A program made the translations under genes and the position numbers. From JAMWDF01 sp964645405 (GTDB lineage: Bacteria > Ratteibacteria > UBA8468 > B48-G9 > DSTR01), in contig CAZYCA010000015.1 of assembly GCA_964645405.1 (NCBI GenBank), positions 1 through 64,000 of the forward strand: DNA of 64,000 nucleotides, in the 5' to 3' direction. The notes beneath the pieces are model-generated. The model did not search any database. It had not been told where the DNA came from and saw only the letters and a list, made by a program, of their open reading frames with translations. Each line of letters opens with the position of its first letter. Position 1 is the first letter of the stretch. Positions 9,401 to 15,988 of the stretch are shown here, piece after piece.

Positions 9401-9954
9401 GGTACATCTCCGTCTACCGGGGGCCTGATAACGACACTTTGCGCAGTAAAGGTGGAAGAAGCACCGTCCTGGCAGATGTCAGTGATACGAATGGCAATAA
9501 AGAAATATCCCATCCCACCATAAGGGTCAGCTGTCTGCAGGGGGATTGGCTGGCGCGGCTGAAGGGTAATGGTCCCTGTACCAGGGACAACACCTAAAAT
9601 TGTCCCTTCCCGGTCAGTCACACAGGTAGATTCTACATCTAAGTTTCCGGTAGCAGTTACAGTAATACTTTCTACAAACTGCACCGGAGCTGTATCCCTG
9701 GCAACATTATGACTTAAGATAATAATGTAGCCTTCATCAAAGGCATTACTCCCGATTAAATCCGGGTCACCTACAGCGTGTCTGGCAGGAGAATACTGAC
9801 CACCAGGAAGCTGCCGGGAATAATTAATGTTGGGTAAAATGCCCTGATTGGCAATGACATAGGAAGTAAATGAGTTTAGTACTATTTTTGCGTTCCCATA
9901 ACGGACTGAAAGTAAAGTTAAGACTGTAGCAGTTAGAATCAGTGTGCGCTTCAT
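6448..9954 (-). CDS. Large secreted protein with C-terminal CFI-box domain
   Basis: A 1168-residue exported protein. The signal peptide (1-22, ending GNA) is followed by a long beta-rich region of no recognised enzyme family, containing related stretches such as PGITLWRDTNGNGIW and SGLSLWQDN and two fibronectin-III-like segments (about 835-1050). The C-terminus (1059-1168) begins with GGGGGCFIATAAFGS, the CFI-box motif, then a conserved LRQFRN, PGKRLVAWYYRWSP and two hydrophobic segments. The family name is from memory; the domain is thought to act as a C-terminal sorting or anchoring signal. The start makes an ATGA overlap with the upstream CFI-box gene. Biological role unknown. Confidence 0.85.
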   Translation of the reverse strand: MKRTLILTATVLTLLSVRYGNAKIVLNSFTSYVIANQGILPNINYSRQLPGGQYSPARHAVGDPDLIGSNAFDEGYIIILSHNVARDTAPVQFVESITVTATGNLDVESTCVTDREGTILGVVPGTGTITLQPRQPIPLQTADPYGGMGYFFIAIRITDICQDGASSTFTAQSVVIRPPVDGDVPAVPVTTAALTCELRVADILPEEINNRVLTTPMQYPEYNQWYPGEMIRPRYDRTPQGYDYAPLESTKSHRVPQVIPWETRTAVLAIACAQRDVIWNGTSTPVVATESLSAIRLTCTDTGKSDFDPNYFFRDTTSIRPGITLWRDTNGNGIWEPTNDTQVPISFQQGGLWQQKPGLREWTLVMFIAEAIEPLWDGLYDYFVVIETRSDAPSPYDNLMGSDYKIWIDRGDIVFGPIAYPYRYAGILQTKTIYNNIYLDGIAPSWVDPCNVNDSPDMTDNIIPVMGLDIAGGPAQATGGELFTFPNLILQNVRVNLLAIDDFDPNTDLHPLRSDNYSGLSLWQDNKTTGNIGSFDVSDTFIPCNFTGWVFDGQVNDPVHGWVNQWHTTLTTLALAPDTVRILPEDDAYHNSANRGDDFFLCVRVRDNIGYGAKFAVSIPSSGVWLTQGKSAGNSNSCTGSQIRSNITAVITSLVNPGNTGIGPNSGPVPVFKVELKDNSSNKGPRLQGITVEFYPRGDFHLDDLASFDPVFPRFNETTRWWEVTNFNPTDLARCGVVIYRSNTSGTGPDYNQPVLISRFRQPSYPGVPMAYQLEFQSPVSLPATLFVVIRTSGTFSPGDSFDVGIVGWGGTQSSWNSWGSQALPIIDNSSIRTNAYVRQQTGTFNPVSSGTIVTTSSSSYQNVTITWSNMTGINPASFINYQIYRDGILITTITDFYTTSYTDYLGPDDGTEHNYTVRMNYYQAGVPAYLESNITSGQAYGFPDNMAPTLLNLVPGRTSVLVQFRDNSPHNEPLNPFRATSFRLRRTRLLDDTFVESTIPAHIALSDITYAYTDSPLLPGNWYKYEIWAQRQVGGGTAISRPVTRTTQTILEEGTGPGGGGGCFIATAAFGSSQAPAVRVLRQFRNIFLLRSVPGKRLVAWYYRWSPKAAAYLEIHPLWKQPVRLVLYPLVVIAWLLVKNLFWPMLFLVAFFRLLRKFSQHYHCYKK

Positions 9955-11807
9955 GTTTTTTCCCTTTCCTTTTTGAGTGATAATCCGGAATTATTGACGG
10001 AAAGTAAGAAAAGACAACTGATTATTACTACAGAAGGCCAGAAAAGTTGTTTCAGAGATAACCAGGCAAAAAAGATTAAAGGATAAAGAGCAAGTCTTAC
10101 CGGAAGTTTTAACCAGGGGTGTTTTATCAGGTAGCGGGCAGCCCGGGGACCATAACGGTTATACCAGGAAACAAAAGCCTGTCCTGGTTTGCAACGGAGT
10201 AAAGTCTGGTCGCGGAAGCGGCGCAGAATCTCAATCTGTCCAGCCAGCGGACTTCCGAACGCAGCTGTGGCAATGAAACAGCCTCCTCCACCACCAGGTA
10301 CAGGAACCGGTGCACCTGAGGAAAAATAATCATTGCCAGTAACATTTTCCCATTTGACAGAAATATAACCACGCAGGGTATCAGCTTCCACTGTCTCCCT
10401 GAGAAGAATGGTCATTTCCTCCCACTGTCTATCAGGCCCTGGCCAGTGGTAGACCTTCAAATCAGCTAACTTGCGTACGCCTGCCGCGTCTAAATCTTGT
10501 TGATAAACCGGAATTTTAAGGGTGATTGATTGACCGGAAGTTAGTTCAATATCCGACTGCAACAAATAGACATTGTTAAACCCTGCCAGAGCCGTAGAAT
10601 GAGCTGGAGCCTGGGCAGAACTAACAACACCAATGGAAACTTTAGCTTCAGAAGGTAATGCAGGAATATTTACTTCAAAACCATTGACGGGTATCTGACC
10701 ACTTACTGTGTGGCTTCCACCTGTAGTTGGTACTATCCACTGGTCCAGGGTGGTAACTGGCCGCGCAAAACCACTGCCTGCTGGTGAATAGTTGAGGTCG
10801 CTGAAGCTGTAGATATTGTAGTAGTAAGTAATGTCTGGATTGAGTCCGCTTCCCTCCCCATCATCAAACCAGTGGTCCAGACCCGTGGTGTCCTTAAATA
10901 CGCATGTGGCATCACCTGCTGTGTCCCCTACTCCATAATAAACGCCATTGACTGCTGCCCCGGTGATCTGGCTTCCTTCCTTCCGAAAGATGATTGTCCC
11001 CGTATAACCTGAAGGGTTGTCCCAGTAGAGAACATTCCCTCCCACGGAGGAGAGAATCTGTACATTGGTGACCGGGGAAGGAGAACCCACCACCAGAATT
11101 ACTGCTATGGAAGAATTGCCACCGTTGCTGGTAAAATTGATGCTGGCAGTATGAGTGCCGGAAACAAGACCGCTGCGGGTAACATTAGCGGTTATTACTT
11201 CAACCTGGCCAGAGGAAAGTCTTCCGCTGGTTCTGGTAATAGTAAGCCAGGATTTATCCACTGAAGCCTGCCAGATTAAATCAGCTCCACCTACATTGCC
11301 GACAGTAAATGGAATGAAGGTAGTATCCGTGCCAAAGTTAAGGGTGGAAGGACTCACGGAAAGAAGGGGTAAAGGCGTGGAGGTGGTGATAGTGTCTCCC
11401 TGGATATTATCAGAGATGTAGGTTGCCCCTGAATCCAGATATTCTACCTTCCCGGAGAAAACCTGGTCGCCGGTAGAGGTAACAGGAATGTTCACAGTGT
11501 AGGTAATGGTTCGGTCAGTCACCTCCCCACCATAGAAAACCCATTTGTAAGTGCCAGCGGTAGCGCTTTCATAAGGCGGAAGAGAATTGATGATTGCCCA
11601 GCCCGAAGGAGGTGTTTCTGCCACGATGAGACCACTGGGAACATTGCTTTCATCCACATTAATATTGATACTAACTGTAGCAGTACTTCCCGGGTTGTAA
11701 AAAGAAGGAAGATTTCTGGTTCCTGCAACCTGTTGGGCACCAGTAAAACTGCTTTCAGCCAGCAGAAAAGTAAGCACGCTCAGCAGTACCCACTTTTGTT
11801 TTTCCAT
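9951..11807 (-). CDS. Secreted beta-module protein with C-terminal CFI-box domain
   Basis: About 618 residues: a signal peptide (MEKQKWVLLSVLTFLL), one shared beta-sandwich module (about 32-135; LPSFYNPG, ETPPSGW, YKWVFYGG), an Ig-like domain (about 145-245; LSVSPSTLNFG), a fibronectin-III-like stretch, a Thr/Ser-rich region and a C-terminal domain beginning GGGGGCFIATAAFGS about 110 residues from the end. That tail closely resembles the downstream neighbour's tail. I chose the ATG at 11807 because AAAGGAG lies just upstream; an in-frame ATG at 11828 gives an ATGA overlap with the protease gene and is the alternative. No catalytic motif seen. Confidence 0.85.
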   Translation of the reverse strand: MEKQKWVLLSVLTFLLAESSFTGAQQVAGTRNLPSFYNPGSTATVSININVDESNVPSGLIVAETPPSGWAIINSLPPYESATAGTYKWVFYGGEVTDRTITYTVNIPVTSTGDQVFSGKVEYLDSGATYISDNIQGDTITTSTPLPLLSVSPSTLNFGTDTTFIPFTVGNVGGADLIWQASVDKSWLTITRTSGRLSSGQVEVITANVTRSGLVSGTHTASINFTSNGGNSSIAVILVVGSPSPVTNVQILSSVGGNVLYWDNPSGYTGTIIFRKEGSQITGAAVNGVYYGVGDTAGDATCVFKDTTGLDHWFDDGEGSGLNPDITYYYNIYSFSDLNYSPAGSGFARPVTTLDQWIVPTTGGSHTVSGQIPVNGFEVNIPALPSEAKVSIGVVSSAQAPAHSTALAGFNNVYLLQSDIELTSGQSITLKIPVYQQDLDAAGVRKLADLKVYHWPGPDRQWEEMTILLRETVEADTLRGYISVKWENVTGNDYFSSGAPVPVPGGGGGCFIATAAFGSPLAGQIEILRRFRDQTLLRCKPGQAFVSWYNRYGPRAARYLIKHPWLKLPVRLALYPLIFFAWLSLKQLFWPSVVIISCLFLLSVNNSGLSLKKEREKT

Positions 11808-11824
11808 TATTCTCCTTTCTTGTT

Positions 11825-14800
11825 TCATGGTGCTTTTTTCCAGCGGGGTTCACCATCTGAGAGACTCCTTCCAGCATCATAAGTATAGCCTGAAGGATTC
11901 ACCCAGAAATCAATAATCTGTAAGAGCCAGTAATCCCAGTTCAAACTTGAGACATCAACTGGCCAGCCGCGAATGGACATAGATTTTGCCCATAAATCAA
12001 TAGTGAAAAGTAATTCTTCATCAGAGATGAGAAAATCTTCATTGCTATCTACCGGTAAAGTTGGACAACTGCCGGGATTGTTGATATCAGCGATTGTCAG
12101 ATAGCTATCGCCGTAAGTGGCATTGTAGCTGGCCCCATCACTGACGCCACCGTTAAGCGCCCGCAGAGCATTAGCCGGACCATCGTTACCAGGCTTTACC
12201 GTTAGTTTCAGGATACCTGTTACCGGTTGACCGAGAGGAAAATTATTGCTAAGGATCCATTTCAGAGTGCCAGTGGTACGGCCATTGCTGGTGCGGGGAA
12301 CAAGGGGAGTATCATTGAAGGCAGCTTCGGTAAGAACCCAGGTGTCACTGGCTGTGCCGTCACTGAGGGTGGGCAAAATCTCAGTGATAATTAAACCTGC
12401 TGGTGGAGATAGCTGGTTAAAATTAATATGCAGCTGGTAACGCAGTGGCAGTCTGGGGTCTATCCGGCTGAAGGGAAACTGTCGCTGGACAGTAATCTTT
12501 GCTGGTAGATAAATACCCCAGGCAAAACGATAGTCACTGGTGACAGAAGGGCTAACAGCCCAGCTGCGACCTTCGTCTAAGTCAGCCTGATATAGTGTGA
12601 CACCGGAGAAAAACATTATCTGCTGTTCACCATAAGGTGAAAACTGAGGATAGGCAGGATTAACAGGTTCTGGATTAAAAGTTAAAAGCCGCTGGTTTGT
12701 ACCATCAGCGTTCATGATAAAAATTCTGTTACTGCCCAGCCTTCGGGAAATGAAGATGATGTTTTTCCCATCAGGAGAAACACAGGCATGGAAATTGTCG
12801 CAACCAGGGCTGCTGGTAAGGTTAACGGGTGAACCTTCTACCTTGATGATGGTATCAAAAATTGTTACTGGTAAGGCAAATATCTGGGTTCCTGAAGAGG
12901 TAGCGCCTGTATAAATAATCCTTGTGCCATCAGGAGTAAAAGACAAATCACTCTTAATGATATTGCTGGTACTGGTCAAGCGCAAGGCAAGTACACTTCT
13001 GTCAATTCTCCGGGCGTAAATATCGTTATTCCTCACATAAACCACCCACTTCCCATCAGGAGAAAAAGCCGGGTATCTGGCAGAGAAAAATTCCTCCACC
13101 TGGACTGCCTCAGTACCGTCTGCTTTACACACCCAGATGCCATTTCCTGCGTAAGTGAGGTACTCGCCTGTGAAAGAAAAAGCAGGGTCCCGATTTTCGT
13201 TAATGGTGGAAGTTATCTGTAAATCAGTACCGTCACTGCGGCGCACATGAATCTGGCCCGCGCTCACATAAGCCACCTGTGTGGATTTTGGTAAGGGTAG
13301 AAAATAAACCGGGTTGTCACCACCGGGTCCACTGGATACTACTGAGTGAAGGTAAGGGTCAGAAGCATTATAAGTGGTGACAAAAATTTCTGTATCTTTG
13401 TTGTAGGGTCTTTCGCCTGCAAAGGCGATGGCATTATCCCCGACAAAACATGGTTTTGGGTCAGGCTGGTAGATTGGGTCTTCATAATAGTAAAGGTTAG
13501 AAATAATTTCACTTTCCACTCCACCTGGCAGAACACTGCGGGTATAAAGCCGCCAGCTGCTGTACTGACCAAGGTTCTGTAACTTCTTACCATAAATAAT
13601 CTGAGTTTTATCTCTATTGAGAGCAGGTTGTCCTAATTTCGGGAAATAAGGTGAAGTGGAAGCATTACTGGTAAGGTTGGTTAAACTGGCTCCAGTCGTA
13701 GTAATTGTATAGAAATCCTCGCAATTATCTCTGCTTGACTGAAAACGGAAAAGAATCCGGCTGGAATCAATAAAAAGAGGAGAGGAAACATTCCCATCAA
13801 GAAAGGTCAATTGAAAAAGTCTCCGCGTGCCTGTTAATTCCTTCAGATACAGCTGAAAACGTTCAGGAATATTGCCTGACCTTGGTTGAGCCACAAAGGC
13901 AAACAAATCACCATTGGGACTATATGCGCCAGAAGATTGATTTTTTGTCTGGAGGCTCAGATTGTACTTAACAGTTAGATTCTCTAAGCCACTGCCATCG
14001 CTGTTTACCTGATAAAGATGGGTCTCAGTTAAGGTATCCTGTTTGTAGGCAAAAATAAGTTTACTACCATCATCATTAAGCACGAGGTTTGCCACTTTGC
14101 CTGGTCCTGGTGAAACCTGCAGGTAAGTAAGCTGTCGGGTCTCTTCTTTCTTTAAGTCATTCACCCACAGGTTGTTGTCTTTAACAAAGTAGACAAGACC
14201 CTGCAGCTCCTCAGCTGGACCCTGGGCTGGCTGGACCACTGGCAACGCCGGGTCACCAAAAAGATTGAGTTCATAGTAAACATAACGCTGGTAGCCCCCC
14301 AGGGCGGCTGTCAGGTTCTGCTTGGAACGATAGAAAGCCTGCCCCAAACCCGTAAAGTTCTGGTTAAACAGAACATTGAAAAATTCCCTGTCAAAAACCT
14401 GGGAAGGCCCATTCCTGATAGCCCAAGGTGAGTACCAGCCGTACCGGGAATTACCGATCGTAGCTACTGCTGCTGCTGGAGAAGTAATGAAGTATTCTGT
14501 GATACTGTCATAACCATAGGGATTGTCAAAAGAAGCTTCATAACAGCCCTGCGAATAGAGAATAAAATAAGTTGTATTGGTAAGAGCTCGAACATCTGAG
14601 CCATCAAGACCAAAGGCGTAATCACAGGAACCGTGTGCAAAATTGTTTACCAGGTGAGGACCAGAATTTAAGTAGTTAATTACATTCTGAACTGAATAGG
14701 TTCTGTCTCGTTCGTAAAAACGAGAAATTTCCCAGTCAGAAGGAAAGCACCGGTTAACAATATCATCTTTACCGTCGCCACCCCAGTTGAAGTCATCCAG

Positions 14801-15988
14801 TTGCTGTCCAATCATTCCGGCTTTTTTCAGTGCGACAGTCTCAGTCTGCAGATAAGAAAGGTTCTTATTGACCCAGCTGGTAACTTCAGAAACTGTACTT
14901 GCCGGGACCCGGCCAACAAAAACTTCTGCCAGCAGGTCAACATCGCCTCCCTCAGGACCATCAATGTAAGGTTCACCAAAGATATTGTTTCTGTTATAGT
15001 CAAAATCACCGTCCAGATTGCTGTAGTACATGTCAGCAGGGATAGGATCCTCCTCCACCGGGTTCTTGAAGTACCGGGCAGGAATAACCTCAGTATCACC
15101 TCCCAGCAGTACATAACTTATACCCCAGTTGCGGTAAGCGTAGATGATGAAGTTTCTGATACGTTCCGCATTGTCACGACCAGTCTGGTAGTAAGGGGAA
15201 GAAGGTTCTGCAGTTATCTCCTGGGTAGTAACCACTATGGTTCTTATCCCTTTATTCTGGTAGTAGGTAACCAGTGGCTGGAAGGCAGAAACAAAGGAAA
15301 AAGTAGTGATGATGAGATAGTCGTAGCCTGTACCATTTCTGGTGGTTTTTGTCAGGTAGGTTGTCACCAGAGAAGGATTGTCCACCCAGCTTCTAACAAG
15401 ATTCTCATCTTTCGTACTCTCCCGGGGAATCTGGACATCCGGTGTCACAGATTTTGTACTTTCCAGGTTTATCTGCAGGCTAATCCGGGAAGTGAAAGAA
15501 ATTCTTTTTGCTTTGCCGTCATAACGGACAGGAAAAAGTCGCACCAGCAAAATCTGGTAACCGTGTAGCCTGTGTATACCGCAGACTTCATAAGCCTGTT
15601 GCGGATAGATTCCTGTAAACTGTGAAAGTTCTTGTTCGCCTGGTTCCTTTAGTTTTCTGGGTGAAGGTAAAGCAGGTAAAGTATAACTTTGAGGAAAAGT
15701 TAAGTATTCCTCTGTTTCTACGATAATTTTGCTAACTTTTCTGTTTTCTGGAAGGAGAATCTTTCCCAGTTTAACAGGGACAGGCGGCAGTCCTGGCAGG
15801 TTGAGGGTTTCACAGCCTGGCAATTGTATCTTTGGCCAGGAGCCAGCATATTCTACAGAAGGGATGGAAAAGGAATAATTCAAGGAAATGCTTTCAGGCT
15901 GACCCCAGGCAGAGTCTACTGGTATACAGAATGCTACCGCTACCACAAAAGAGAAAAGAAGAAATAAACGTATTTTATTATTTCTCAT
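11825..15988 (-). CDS. Gingipain-type (C25) protease with PD40 repeats and dockerin-like tail
   Basis: A 1387-residue exported protease. Signal peptide 1-29; propeptide-like region to about 215; peptidase C25 domain about 222-590 with catalytic His452 in NNFAHGSCDYAF and Cys482 in YSQGCYEASFD. PD40/TolB-like propeller repeats follow (about 600-1170; SPDGKWVVYVRNNDI, SPDGKNIIFIS), then one beta-sandwich module (about 1190-1305) and an EF-hand/dockerin-like tail (1311-1387) with the calcium loop DSNEDFLISDEE at 1314-1325. I chose the ATG at 15988, which gives an ATGA overlap and a clean signal peptide. Starts at 16030 or 16000 fall in a tandem duplication and would add non-signal residues. The PD40-to-tail part is paralogous to the upstream gene. 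Confidence 0.9.
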   Translation of the reverse strand: MRNNKIRLFLLFSFVVAVAFCIPVDSAWGQPESISLNYSFSIPSVEYAGSWPKIQLPGCETLNLPGLPPVPVKLGKILLPENRKVSKIIVETEEYLTFPQSYTLPALPSPRKLKEPGEQELSQFTGIYPQQAYEVCGIHRLHGYQILLVRLFPVRYDGKAKRISFTSRISLQINLESTKSVTPDVQIPRESTKDENLVRSWVDNPSLVTTYLTKTTRNGTGYDYLIITTFSFVSAFQPLVTYYQNKGIRTIVVTTQEITAEPSSPYYQTGRDNAERIRNFIIYAYRNWGISYVLLGGDTEVIPARYFKNPVEEDPIPADMYYSNLDGDFDYNRNNIFGEPYIDGPEGGDVDLLAEVFVGRVPASTVSEVTSWVNKNLSYLQTETVALKKAGMIGQQLDDFNWGGDGKDDIVNRCFPSDWEISRFYERDRTYSVQNVINYLNSGPHLVNNFAHGSCDYAFGLDGSDVRALTNTTYFILYSQGCYEASFDNPYGYDSITEYFITSPAAAVATIGNSRYGWYSPWAIRNGPSQVFDREFFNVLFNQNFTGLGQAFYRSKQNLTAALGGYQRYVYYELNLFGDPALPVVQPAQGPAEELQGLVYFVKDNNLWVNDLKKEETRQLTYLQVSPGPGKVANLVLNDDGSKLIFAYKQDTLTETHLYQVNSDGSGLENLTVKYNLSLQTKNQSSGAYSPNGDLFAFVAQPRSGNIPERFQLYLKELTGTRRLFQLTFLDGNVSSPLFIDSSRILFRFQSSRDNCEDFYTITTTGASLTNLTSNASTSPYFPKLGQPALNRDKTQIIYGKKLQNLGQYSSWRLYTRSVLPGGVESEIISNLYYYEDPIYQPDPKPCFVGDNAIAFAGERPYNKDTEIFVTTYNASDPYLHSVVSSGPGGDNPVYFLPLPKSTQVAYVSAGQIHVRRSDGTDLQITSTINENRDPAFSFTGEYLTYAGNGIWVCKADGTEAVQVEEFFSARYPAFSPDGKWVVYVRNNDIYARRIDRSVLALRLTSTSNIIKSDLSFTPDGTRIIYTGATSSGTQIFALPVTIFDTIIKVEGSPVNLTSSPGCDNFHACVSPDGKNIIFISRRLGSNRIFIMNADGTNQRLLTFNPEPVNPAYPQFSPYGEQQIMFFSGVTLYQADLDEGRSWAVSPSVTSDYRFAWGIYLPAKITVQRQFPFSRIDPRLPLRYQLHINFNQLSPPAGLIITEILPTLSDGTASDTWVLTEAAFNDTPLVPRTSNGRTTGTLKWILSNNFPLGQPVTGILKLTVKPGNDGPANALRALNGGVSDGASYNATYGDSYLTIADINNPGSCPTLPVDSNEDFLISDEELLFTIDLWAKSMSIRGWPVDVSSLNWDYWLLQIIDFWVNPSGYTYDAGRSLSDGEPRWKKAP

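Noticed and set aside
14801..15568. A 255-codon open frame on the plus strand antisense to the C25 protease
   Set aside because: It is wholly inside a gene with clear protease motifs on the other strand, has no recognisable domain and no promoter or ribosome site.
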